Shown here in pieces: positions 15,822-23,330 of a stretch of DNA of 35,458 nt. Source of the stretch: Bryobacterales bacterium. Lineage in GTDB: Bacteria > Acidobacteriota > Terriglobia > Bryobacterales > Bryobacteraceae. The stretch covers positions 1-35,458 of the forward strand of contig JAOAPO010000417.1 of the NCBI GenBank assembly GCA_025462945.1. The letters are read 5' to 3'. How positions within the stretch are numbered: position 1 is the first letter of the stretch; every line of letters begins with the position of its first letter. Position numbers and translations under genes: made by a program. Below the pieces are notes generated by a model. The model had not been told where the DNA came from. It searched no databases and was given only the letters and a program-made list of their open reading frames with translations.

Positions 15822-17534
15822 TTATTGGACCTGGCTGGCAGTGATGGTGTTCCCGCCCTTGTGAATCCGGAAGACGATCCCGTCGATCTCATCCGCCACA
15901 TACTCCGGCTCGCGGTCGCCGAAATACACCCTCTTCTCCTGCTCACCGGTGCTCAGGTTCACGCCCACAATGCCCGGACCCTTACCCTCCGCAGTCTTCA
16001 CATCGGCCAGCATGTAGACGTAGTCCGCCGTGTTGCTCGTCTTTTTGTAGCGCTTCGCCACGGCCCGGTCCCACTGCTCCACCGTCTTCCGCCGGTTTGC
16101 GTTCGCCCAGTCATTTTCAGACGTCCCGTAGTACGTGTTGGCCGCCTGCGCGGTCTGCGCCGTGTAGATCATCGCGAACGCCGCAATCGTGGCGATCTTG
16201 TTGAAGGTCGACAATCCCGGCGGCTCGATCCGAGTGCTCCACGCGATCTCTTTCCTCGACGGATCGAAACCCAGAACATTCTGCGTCCCGCGGATCACCA
16301 CCAGACCGTTCTCGCGGCGCAGCAGCGCAATCGGCGGCTCGGCCGGAGGACCGCTCGAAGCCTTGATGGCCCCGATCGCGCCGCCACGCAGCGCCCCGAA
16401 CCCAATCTTCGCCACCTTCGTGCCCGCGCCCGGACCCTTCGCCTTGAACTCCAGCGGGACCTTAAACGCTTCCTTCACCTTGCCGCTGCCATCCGTCGAG
16501 AGCCCGATCAGGTGCTTCGCGTCTGCGATCATCACGGCCTTCTCTTCCCTCAAGACCAGCATGTTGGTCACAGACTCCTGCGCGCCCTCATACTTCCACT
16601 TCAGCTGCCCCGACGCCGGATCCAGTGCCACCACGCCAATCGGCTTCCGGCTGACAAACGCCGCGCCCGGAGCCTGGAAGACCCCGCCCATCCGGCCGTA
16701 CAGCACGCCATCCGCGAACTCGGTCTGCGCTACACCTGTCCCGAAGTCCGCCGAGGTCCACTTCAACGTACCGGACTGCTTATCGAACGCCCTCAAGATA
16801 CCTTTTCCCGACGTAAACACCGTTGTGTCCGTCACCAGGGGATCTGCATTCGTGCGTGCGAAATTCTTCTCGGTCACGTCGTACGCCAGTTTCCAGGTAA
16901 TCCTCCCGGTCGCCAGATCCACCTTGTGAAGCCCGGCGTACGGGAAGTAAATCGCGTCGTCCGTAACCGTGGGCCTCGCATGGCCGTGCAGGTCGAATTT
17001 CGGGAGAAACTTCGAGGTCTTCTCCGCCATATACAGGTCGGCCTTGTCGTCGATCTTCGACTCCCAGATCACCTTGCCGCTCGCCAGGTTCACAGCCAGC
17101 AGGTCCAGTGCCGACTTCGCGCCCACCGCATTCACCAGCACCACCATATTCTTCTTGTAAATCGGAACCACTGCGGCGATCTGACCCTTCACGCGATCCG
17201 TCTCCCACAACGTTTCGCCGGACATCAAATCCAGTGCCGTCAGATGCGATGACACGTTGATCGCGCCCGTGCTGGATGAAACCAGCATCACCGGCGTGCC
17301 CTCAACCTCCTCCACATTGGTGTCGTGGATCTTCTTCAAATCCTCGCGCTTCCACGCCATTTCGCCCGTCTTCGGCTCTACGGAATAGATTCCGCTGTCA
17401 GTGCCATAGATAAAGTTCCCTGCAAAACTGACCTTCATCCACTTCACGTCATCCGACGCGTTTTGCTTCCAGACTTCGGCGTTCGCGGCAAGTCCGCTGC
17501 ACAGCAACAGACACGCGGTAAAGATACTCTTCAT
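15822..17534 (-). CDS. Exported PQQ-like beta-propeller repeat protein
   Basis: About 570 aa. I start at ATG 17534 because MKSIFTACLLLCSGLAANA is a clean signal peptide; the track start adds 21 unlikely residues. The body contains repeated blades with PQQ-propeller signatures (SVEPKTGEMAWKRE, ALDLMSGETLWETDRVKG, VNLASGKVIWESKIDD, KVDLATGRITWKLAYD, FDKQSGTLKWTSADF, ALDPASGQLKWKYEG). Such repeats occur in BamB, quinoprotein dehydrogenases and Ser/Thr-kinase sensor domains. No ligand set for PQQ or calcium could be identified, and there is no heme motif, so enzymatic activity is doubtful. It is divergent from the methyltransferase gene. Confidence 0.88.
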   Translation of the reverse strand: MKSIFTACLLLCSGLAANAEVWKQNASDDVKWMKVSFAGNFIYGTDSGIYSVEPKTGEMAWKREDLKKIHDTNVEEVEGTPVMLVSSSTGAINVSSHLTALDLMSGETLWETDRVKGQIAAVVPIYKKNMVVLVNAVGAKSALDLLAVNLASGKVIWESKIDDKADLYMAEKTSKFLPKFDLHGHARPTVTDDAIYFPYAGLHKVDLATGRITWKLAYDVTEKNFARTNADPLVTDTTVFTSGKGILRAFDKQSGTLKWTSADFGTGVAQTEFADGVLYGRMGGVFQAPGAAFVSRKPIGVVALDPASGQLKWKYEGAQESVTNMLVLREEKAVMIADAKHLIGLSTDGSGKVKEAFKVPLEFKAKGPGAGTKVAKIGFGALRGGAIGAIKASSGPPAEPPIALLRRENGLVVIRGTQNVLGFDPSRKEIAWSTRIEPPGLSTFNKIATIAAFAMIYTAQTAQAANTYYGTSENDWANANRRKTVEQWDRAVAKRYKKTSNTADYVYMLADVKTAEGKGPGIVGVNLSTGEQEKRVYFGDREPEYVADEIDGIVFRIHKGGNTITASQVQ

Positions 17535-17616
17535 GCTCCGGTTTAGCTCCTGGGTATCTGGATGCGGAACTGTATCCTGGATTACCATCAGCTTCAAAGT
17601 TTTCGACGGCGGAAAC

Positions 17617-17622
17617 TATAGT
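17617..17622 (+). promoter_or_regulatory. Possible -10 (TATAGT) for the methyltransferase gene
   Basis: TATAGT lies 14 bases before the ATG at 17637, followed by a purine-rich GAAGGGG that could act as ribosome site. The -35 region (TTCAAA, 18 bases upstream) is weak. The predicted leader is under 10 bases. Confidence 0.4.
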
Positions 17623-17636
17623 GAAGGGGCGCCGCC

Positions 17637-19019
17637 ATGTCTCTCTACAACGAAGTCGAATACGCTGGCTACCCGTTCGCCCAAACCCATCCGGACCGCC
17701 TCGCCACCATCGCCGCGCTCTGCGGCCTTGAGTTCGCGCCGATCGCAACCTGCCGGGTTCTGGAGATTGGGTGCGGCGACGGCGGGAACCTCATTCCGCT
17801 CGCGGTCGCTCTCCCTGACGCGCAGTTCACAGGTTTCGATCTGGCGGAAAGACCCATCGCCGCAGGCAACAAAGCGATCCTTGCGCTGGAGCTCAAAAAC
17901 GTCAGCCTGCGAGTAGCCGACGTGATGACCGTCGACGCCGCCTGGGGCCAGTTCGACTACATCGTCACCCACGGGCTCTACTCGTGGACTCCGCCCGCCA
18001 TCCGCGACCGAATCCTGAAGATCTCGAAGCAGAACCTGAGTCCGAACGGTGTCGCATTCGTCAGTTACAACGCCCTGCCGGGCAGTCGCCTGCGCCAGAT
18101 GCTGCGCGAGATGATGCTGTTCCAGGTCAGCGAACTGGAAGAACCCGCCGAGCGCATTGCGCAGGCGAAGGCGCTGCTCGGCTTCGTCGCCGGAGCCCGC
18201 GTCCATCCCGAACCGTTCAACGACTTCGTTGACGAAGAACTAGCGCGGATGCAGGACCGTGAGCCCTGGGCACTCTTCCACGATGAACTGGCCGACGTCT
18301 ATGAGCCCGTGTACTTCAACCAGTTCATGGAACACGCCGGGCAGCACGGCCTGCAATATCTGGCCGAAGCCGACTTCCCTCTCACGCAGGAAACCGGCCT
18401 CACCGCCGACGCGATCGCGACGCTCGATGCCATCGCCGATGACGACCGCGTTCTCCGCGAACAGTACGTCGACTTCGCAATCTGTCGACGTTTCCGCCAG
18501 ACCCTCCTCTGCCATCAGGACCGGCCTATCCACTTCCCACCCACTCCCGACCGTTTGGCAAACCTCTATGTCTCGTCCGCGGCCCTGCAGACAGCGAAGG
18601 ACGCGTTCGAAGCCCCCAACGGCATGCGCCTGAAATCGAAGGACAAGCCCACGCTGGCCGCCTTGCAATCTCTAATCGCAAATGCGCCCCAGGTGGTGCC
18701 CGTGCACCAACTGAAGCTCAACCCGGAGATTCTGCTCTCAGCGGCCATGAGTGGCGTCGTCGAACTCCACACTGAACCCCGCCCGCTCGTCATCAGACCC
18801 GGCGCAAAGCCCCTCACCAGTCCCCTGCTCCGTTACCAACTCGCGCAAGGCCTGCCACTGACAACGCTGCACCACGCGACGCTCAACGTTGAAGACGAAG
18901 CCGACTGCCAACTCCTCGCCCTCCTCGACGGCACGCGCAACCCGGCAGAAATAAAGCAAATCCCCGACGCCACAGATCGAATCGCCCGCCTCGCGAAGTT
19001 CGGCGTCTTCGCCGCCTGA
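17637..19019 (+). CDS. Class I SAM-dependent methyltransferase with methyltransferase regulatory domain
   Basis: The 460-aa protein has SAM motif I VLEIGCGDGGNLIPLA from residue 41, an acidic motif II (FTGFDLAERPI) and FDYIVTHGLYSWTPPAIRDRIL. VSYNALPGSRLRQMLREMMLFQ leads into the pfam10119-type regulatory domain (roughly 200–290). A C-terminal extension (LSAAMSGVVELHTEPRPLV…ALLDGTRNPAEIKQIPDA) resembles the winged-helix tail of these proteins. Members are found across Gram-negatives and the substrate is generally unknown. It is divergent from the PQQ-propeller gene and followed by 186 non-coding bases. Confidence 0.9.
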   Translation: MSLYNEVEYAGYPFAQTHPDRLATIAALCGLEFAPIATCRVLEIGCGDGGNLIPLAVALPDAQFTGFDLAERPIAAGNKAILALELKNVSLRVADVMTVDAAWGQFDYIVTHGLYSWTPPAIRDRILKISKQNLSPNGVAFVSYNALPGSRLRQMLREMMLFQVSELEEPAERIAQAKALLGFVAGARVHPEPFNDFVDEELARMQDREPWALFHDELADVYEPVYFNQFMEHAGQHGLQYLAEADFPLTQETGLTADAIATLDAIADDDRVLREQYVDFAICRRFRQTLLCHQDRPIHFPPTPDRLANLYVSSAALQTAKDAFEAPNGMRLKSKDKPTLAALQSLIANAPQVVPVHQLKLNPEILLSAAMSGVVELHTEPRPLVIRPGAKPLTSPLLRYQLAQGLPLTTLHHATLNVEDEADCQLLALLDGTRNPAEIKQIPDATDRIARLAKFGVFAA

Positions 19020-19205
19020 CCTTCACGCTCCGGCCGCGCTTGGTGCCATGACGGTGACTGCGACTGAAAAACTTTTTTCTTAGTAGCTTCAACGCTTTAC
19101 GTCCCACGCCGCTTTTTCCTGTTCATCCGCGCTGATAACTCTGTGAATGAGCCGGGGCCCGTACGAAAGCGGGACCCAAACCACTCGCCACAGAGGAAAA
19201 CGACG
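19020..19205. other. Intergenic region, 186 bases
   Basis: Between the methyltransferase and the frameshifted gene. It contains a short T-run (CTTTTTTCTT) without a preceding strong stem and an imperfect GC-rich hairpin (GGGGCCCG / CGGGACCC) near 19155–19180. An AGAGGA ribosome site sits just before ATG 19206. No RNA gene is recognised. Confidence 0.5.
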
Positions 19206-19732
19206 ATGATCTCCGAAATGCAACTCATGGCCAACCAGGCGAACGCCCAGAAATCCACCGGCCCGCGCACCGACGAAGGGAAAGCCACCGCGCGCTTCAA
19301 CGCCCGCCGCCATGGTCTGACCGGCCAGTTTTACTGCATGTCCGAAGGCGACGAAGCGGCTTACCGCGTGTTCGAATCCAACCTCCTCGCCGACCTCAAG
19401 CCCGTCGGGGCCTACGAATCGCAACTCGCCATATCCGTCATTCAGGATCAGTGGCGCCTGAACCGTTCACGAGGAGTCGAATTCAATGCCTTCGCGCAGG
19501 GCCACGCAAAGCCGCCGAGGCCGCCGCCCGCCGCGAAGCCGAACTGCTCACCCGGCTTGCCGCTTTGGAAGGCGAAAAGCTCGACCCCAAACAATCCATT
19601 CAGATCGATGGCTTCGTTTTTTCTCAGGCCGAACTGACCGCCGGCATCAACCGAAAAGATCGGCTCGCCGACGCCGAACGTCACGAAAAAGTGAACTGGG
19701 GACGGCCTAAACCCTGTCCCAAAGCGGCGTAA
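19206..19732 (+). pseudogene. Frameshifted gene of an uncharacterised Acidobacteria/Planctomycetes family
   Basis: The 5' half encodes MISEMQLMANQANAQKSTGPRTDEGKATARFNARRHGLTGQ and SQLAISVIQDQWRLNRSR, a pattern I have seen in many unnamed proteins of these phyla (ANrxNAxkSTGPkTxeGK…NAlrHGLtg). After VEFNAFAQG this frame degrades into Pro/Ser-rich residues. The other frame from there reads AAEAAARREAELLTRLAALEGEK…QAELTAGINRKDRLADAERHEKVNWGRPKP, a credible charged C-terminus. The switch, near 19490–19510, is equivalent to -1. No heptamer slippery site is seen, so a single-base mutation or assembly error is likelier than programmed shifting. AGAGGA before ATG 19206 supports that start over 19143. 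Function unknown. Confidence 0.75.
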
Positions 19733-19757
19733 AGTGCAGGGAGATGCGGGTGAAGCC

Positions 19758-21029
19758 TTACGCGCGAGGCTGAATCGCCTCGCGTACCAGCACCAGGTAC
19801 GCTATGGCTCCGCCAACCGCAATCGCCGCGCTCAACAACAGCGCTTGCGAGAAGCTCCCCGTTCGATCCACGATGAAGCCGGTCACCATCGGCGCAAGCG
19901 CGCCGCCAAGGTAGCCGCCGAAGTTCTGGATCGAGCCCAGCGAGGCGGTGAACTGGCCCGGAGCCGCCACCGGCACTGTCGCCCAGGCCGCGCTGCTCGC
20001 AATGTAGATCAGGAACAGCGATATCGAGATGAAGGTGAGGGCGAGCGAGTTGTCCTTCGCAAAGACCGTCCCTACCGTGCAGGCCGCGATACCGAACAAC
20101 GCCGACGAAACGAGCAGCTTACGGCCGCCGATCGGAGTCCAGCCCCGCCGGGTGAGGAAGTCGCAAAGCCAGCCGCCCGTGATCGCGCCCACACAGCCGA
20201 AGAAGTACGGGATGGAGCCGAGCAGCCCCACCTTGGCGATACTCATGTGCCGTTCGTGCTCCAGATAAAACGGCAGCCAGCCCGTGTAGAGCCACAGCGT
20301 GTAGATAACACCGAAGAAGCCCGCGATCATGCCCCACGTCGTCCGGTGCGCGAACAGTTGCCGCCAGTCGGCGAAAGAGGGCTTGCGCGTCGAACTGTTC
20401 TCGTCCCCTTCCGTCAGATACGCCACCTCCGCCGCAGTCAGGCCAACTTCTGCCGGATCGCGATACAGCCGCCACCAGACCAGCGCAAGAATCACCCCGA
20501 TCGCACCAACCACGATGAACATCCAGCGCCAGCTCATCCGCAGCATCAGGAACGTAAGCAGGGGAAGCGCGATGAAGTTACCCAGCGAGGAGGCCGATTG
20601 ACAGAGACCCGTAGCGAAACCGCGAGATCGAACGTCGAACCAGTCGCGGACCACCCGAGCGCCGCCTGGGAAGAGCGGAGCTTCTCCTACACCCAGGGCA
20701 AACCGGGCAGCGATGAAGGGCCCAAAACCCGTAACGAATCCACCGGCTGCCTGCGCCACGGACCAGCTGAAGAGGCCCAGGCCCAGCATTTTGCGCGGCC
20801 CGTACTTATCGATCAGCGCGCCCACCGGCAGCTGCGAGAACGCGTAAGCCCAGAGGAACGCGGAAAGCAGCAGGCCCATCTGTGCAACGGGAATTCCAAG
20901 CTCGTCCTGTATGAGCTTGTTGGCGACCGACAACGTGGCCCGGTCGACATAATTGAGCGCGCCGCCGGCGATAAGCAGGATAATGGCGCGGCGCTGAATA
21001 GACACAATGCGGGGTGAGGGTTGATTCAT
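19758..21029 (-). CDS. MFS transporter of the anion:cation symporter (ACS) type
   Basis: The 423-aa membrane protein has about 12 hydrophobic segments and the MFS family pattern: ALNYVDRATLSVANKLIQDELG at TM1, the loop 2–3 motif GALIDKYGPRKML, and FALGVGEAPLFPGGARVVRDWF. These features are shared with hexuronate, glucarate and galactonate transporters (ExuT/GudP type). The central loop carries DPAEVGLTAAEVAYLTEGDE. Substrate is inferred only: a sugar acid would fit the UxuA-like and mutarotase genes, which lie 17 kb away. It is preceded on the same strand by a 31-base gap from… the exonuclease is downstream-transcribed separately; no terminator is visible. Confidence 0.92.
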   Translation of the reverse strand: MNQPSPRIVSIQRRAIILLIAGGALNYVDRATLSVANKLIQDELGIPVAQMGLLLSAFLWAYAFSQLPVGALIDKYGPRKMLGLGLFSWSVAQAAGGFVTGFGPFIAARFALGVGEAPLFPGGARVVRDWFDVRSRGFATGLCQSASSLGNFIALPLLTFLMLRMSWRWMFIVVGAIGVILALVWWRLYRDPAEVGLTAAEVAYLTEGDENSSTRKPSFADWRQLFAHRTTWGMIAGFFGVIYTLWLYTGWLPFYLEHERHMSIAKVGLLGSIPYFFGCVGAITGGWLCDFLTRRGWTPIGGRKLLVSSALFGIAACTVGTVFAKDNSLALTFISISLFLIYIASSAAWATVPVAAPGQFTASLGSIQNFGGYLGGALAPMVTGFIVDRTGSFSQALLLSAAIAVGGAIAYLVLVREAIQPRA

Positions 21030-21060
21030 CTGTCTGCCCGTCCATCGTACAGGAGGGGTC

Positions 21061-21924
21061 CTATTTTTCTTTCGAAGGTTTAACCGTTACAGCTGCTTCA
21101 AGGCGGGCAGCAAGCTCAGTGAACTCCGGTTTCGGACCGGTCCACTCCAGTTCATCCACGTTGCTGAACAACGGGATATCCGTCCGCAGTGTGGCCAGTG
21201 TCTTGAACAGCATCGCGCGCTCGTACTCGTGCCGGAGCGTCGCCGCAAGGTTTCCGGCATTCGAAGCGTCCACATGCCAGTCGCCATGGTCGGGAGGGAT
21301 CGCTTCCAGATGGATGAACTTCGCCAGCACCGCCGCTGCCGACTTCGGGCCCCAGCCGGGCAACCCGGGATACCCATCGGCCGTGTCGCCAACCAGGGCC
21401 AGATAATCCGGGATCGACCGGGGCGCAACGCCGAACTTCGCCACCACCCCGGCTTCGTCACGCACCACGCGCGTTCGGCGATTCAGCTGAACGATGCGAT
21501 TGCCGCTAACGCACTGGGATAAGTCCTTGTCCGGCGTGCAGATGATGACCTGTTCCACTCGCGCGTCGCGCGCCGCCAGCATGGCACCCGCCGCCAGCGC
21601 ATCGTCGGCCTCGAACTCCACCATGGGCCAGACCACAACGCCCGCGGCCGTGAGCACCTGCTCCAGCAGGGGGAACTGGCTGAACAGATCAGGGTCGATA
21701 CCCTCGCCGGTTTTGTAGCCCGGCCACAGGTCGTTTCGAAACGACTCGATCACATGATCGGTCGCGACCGCTACGTGCGTTGCGCCTCCGCTGAGCATGC
21801 CCAGCACGGAGCGCAGGACGCCTCGTACCGCGCCAACCTCCTGACCGCTGCTGTCACGCGCGGAGGGAACAGCGAAATAATGTCGGAAGAGTTCGTAGGT
21901 GCCGTCGATCAGGTGGACTTGCAA
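21061..21924 (-). CDS. Stand-alone 5'-3' exonuclease (FEN/PIN fold, Pol I N-domain-like)
   Basis: The protein is 287 aa from TTG 21924. I reject the track start at 22029, which adds 35 residues with no family match: from TTG the protein reads LQVHLIDGTYELFRHYF, the expected N-terminus, and GGAG lies 5 bases upstream. Acidic metal sites are visible as HLIDGTYELFR, VEFEADDALAAGA, IICTPDKDLSQCV, and DYLALVGDTADGYPGLPGWGPKSAAAVL with the helix-3-turn-helix DNA-binding element. Enzymes of this fold remove RNA primers or flaps. It has no polymerase domain, so it resembles ExoIX/Xni in organisation. It is divergent from the 90-aa gene and lies 31 bases upstream of the MFS gene start. Confidence 0.9.
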   Translation of the reverse strand: MQVHLIDGTYELFRHYFAVPSARDSSGQEVGAVRGVLRSVLGMLSGGATHVAVATDHVIESFRNDLWPGYKTGEGIDPDLFSQFPLLEQVLTAAGVVVWPMVEFEADDALAAGAMLAARDARVEQVIICTPDKDLSQCVSGNRIVQLNRRTRVVRDEAGVVAKFGVAPRSIPDYLALVGDTADGYPGLPGWGPKSAAAVLAKFIHLEAIPPDHGDWHVDASNAGNLAATLRHEYERAMLFKTLATLRTDIPLFSNVDELEWTGPKPEFTELAARLEAAVTVKPSKEK

Positions 21925-21984
21925 GCGCGCTCCATCCCCAAAGTATGGGGCAGACGTTTGGCTCGACCTCCGTCCGCGGAACGC

Positions 21985-21990
21985 TATAAT
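21985..21990 (+). promoter_or_regulatory. -10 element (TATAAT) of the 90-aa–MsrB–cyclophilin operon
   Basis: A perfect TATAAT ends 7 bases before ATG 21998, so transcription should begin at or next to the start codon. The -35 is weak (TCGACC, 16 bases upstream). There is no ribosome site in the interval, consistent with a leaderless mRNA. Confidence 0.6.
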
Positions 21991-21997
21991 TTCGGCG

Positions 21998-22270
21998 ATG
22001 GACGACTTCGCCGATGTTGCCAGAGCCAAAGCGTCTTACAAGCTCTACGCCGATGCCATGAATAAGGGCCGCGAGATTCTCACCCGTGCGGGAATCGCCG
22101 CCGCGCCGCCGCCCGTGCCCGAGTTCGACGCCATATTCCGCCGCCTCAAGCCCGATGCCCGGCAGGAGTTGTATGCCGGGTTGCGTGAGATAGAAGAGAT
22201 AACCCCGATCGATGCGATGCGGGTCTGGAAGGCCGCGATCACCCGCTCCTTCAAAGAGGCAAAACGATGA
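21998..22270 (+). CDS. Uncharacterised 90-aa protein, first gene of MsrB operon
   Basis: From ATG 21998 the product is MDDFADVARAKASYKLYADAMNKGREILTRAGIAAAPPPVPEFDAIFRRLKPDARQELYAGLREIEEITPIDAMRVWKAAITRSFKEAKR. It is soluble, mostly helical, with a Pro-rich hinge (AAPPPVPEF) between two helical halves. The longer track start at 21899 would cover the promoter and the divergent exonuclease start. Its stop overlaps msrB by 4 bases. I do not recognise a family; coupling to MsrB suggests a helper or coincidental role in oxidative protein repair. Confidence 0.75.
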   Translation: MDDFADVARAKASYKLYADAMNKGREILTRAGIAAAPPPVPEFDAIFRRLKPDARQELYAGLREIEEITPIDAMRVWKAAITRSFKEAKR

Positions 22271-22722
22271 TACTGAAATGGCAGGATGTTACAAAGCTCG
22301 CTGACGACGGTAATCCGGCACCCGCGAACAAGGTCGTCAAGTCCGATGAGGAGTGGCGGCAGCAGCTGAGCCCGGACGAATATCGCGTCACTCGCCAGGC
22401 CGGTACCGAGCGAGCTTTCAGCTCCGAGATGTGCAGCCGTTTCGAACCCGGCATTTACGGCTGCGTCTGCTGCGATACAGTGCTTTTCGATGGGCAGACG
22501 AAGTTCGAGTCGCGGACTGGCTGGCCGTCATTCACCCAGCCCGCCTCCCCAGACGCGGTCGCCTATCGGTCGGACGGTGGCTTCGGTATGCGGCGGATCG
22601 AGGCGATCTGCAATACCTGCGACGCCCACCTCGGGCATGTCTTCCCCGATGGCCCGGCGCCCAGCGGCCTTCGCTATTGCATGAATGCCGTCGCCCTGAA
22701 GAAGCTCAGCAGTCAGCACTGA
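22267..22722 (+). CDS. msrB: Peptide-methionine (R)-S-oxide reductase
   Basis: The 151-aa protein reduces methionine-R-sulfoxide in proteins. It shows the full MsrB pattern: WRQQLSPDEYRVTRQAGTERAFS, GIYGCVCCDTVLF and CNTCDAHLGHVFPDG with two CxxC zinc sites, FESRTGWPSF, and the catalytic cysteine in LRYCMNAVAL. There is no signal peptide, so it acts in the cytoplasm. It sits between the 90-aa gene (4-base overlap) and the exported cyclophilin (1-base overlap), so the three form one tight operon. Confidence 0.96.
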   Translation: MILKWQDVTKLADDGNPAPANKVVKSDEEWRQQLSPDEYRVTRQAGTERAFSSEMCSRFEPGIYGCVCCDTVLFDGQTKFESRTGWPSFTQPASPDAVAYRSDGGFGMRRIEAICNTCDAHLGHVFPDGPAPSGLRYCMNAVALKKLSSQH

Positions 22723-23324
22723 TGCTGAGGCGACCCATCTTCGTCCTGCTCGCGGGCGCGCTGCTCGCATTCGGCCAGAAGGGGGACGTGGAATTACCCG
22801 AGGCGCCCGGCGTCTACGCCGTGATCGATACGTCGGCGGGCCGAATGATCGCGCTGCTCTATGACGACCTCGCGCCGGTCGCGGTCCAGAACTTCATCGA
22901 TCTCGCCAAGGGCACCAAAGAGACGAAGGACAAGAAGGGCAACATGGTGCGGAAGCCCTACTATGACGGCCTGATCTTCCACCGCATCATCAAGGGCTTC
23001 ATGATCCAGACCGGCGAGGTAAAAGGCACGGGAGCCAGCGATTGCGGCGTGCCGAACTTTAAGGACGAGATCAGCCGGAAAGTAAGCTTCGACAGTCCGG
23101 GCGCACTCGGCATGGCGAACCCCGGCAGGCCGGATTCAAACTCCTGCCAGTTCTTCATTACCGTGGGCCGCGCCAGCCACCTCGATGGCCGTCACACGCT
23201 GTTTGGACAGGTGCTGGTTGGGCAGGAAGTCGCGGTCGCTATCGCCAGCGTACCGACTGGTTCCGATGACCGTCCCAAGAAACCGGTCATCGTGAACAGC
23301 GTGACGATTCACTCGAACCGTTAG
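22722..23324 (+). CDS. Exported peptidyl-prolyl cis-trans isomerase, cyclophilin type
   Basis: I start at ATG 22722, which gives a signal peptide (MLRRPIFVLLAGALLAFGQ) and 200 aa; the track start at 22353 only extends through the overlapping msrB frame. Cyclophilin motifs are clear: YDGLIFHRIIKGFMIQTGE with catalytic Arg, PGALGMANPGRPDSNSCQFFITVG and LDGRHTLFGQVLVGQEV. It assists proline isomerisation during folding in the periplasm. A loop insert (AKGTKETKDKKGNMVRKPYYDG) is lengthened as in many Acidobacteria and Bacteroidota members. It overlaps msrB by one base and ends 6 bases from the convergent PQQ dehydrogenase gene. Confidence 0.94.
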   Translation: MLRRPIFVLLAGALLAFGQKGDVELPEAPGVYAVIDTSAGRMIALLYDDLAPVAVQNFIDLAKGTKETKDKKGNMVRKPYYDGLIFHRIIKGFMIQTGEVKGTGASDCGVPNFKDEISRKVSFDSPGALGMANPGRPDSNSCQFFITVGRASHLDGRHTLFGQVLVGQEVAVAIASVPTGSDDRPKKPVIVNSVTIHSNR

Positions 23325-23330
23325 CGACGG

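Noticed and set aside
15825-17252. 475-aa plus-strand ORF
   Set aside because: Antisense to the PQQ-like propeller; composition dominated by Arg, His and Leu with no motif.
19480-19515. Programmed -1 frameshift
   Set aside because: No X_XXY_YYZ slippery heptamer or downstream pseudoknot could be seen; mutation or error is simpler.
19734-21017. 427-aa plus-strand ORF opposite the MFS gene
   Set aside because: Its Arg/Gln/Glu-rich composition has no family pattern and it is the exact antisense shadow of a clear transporter.
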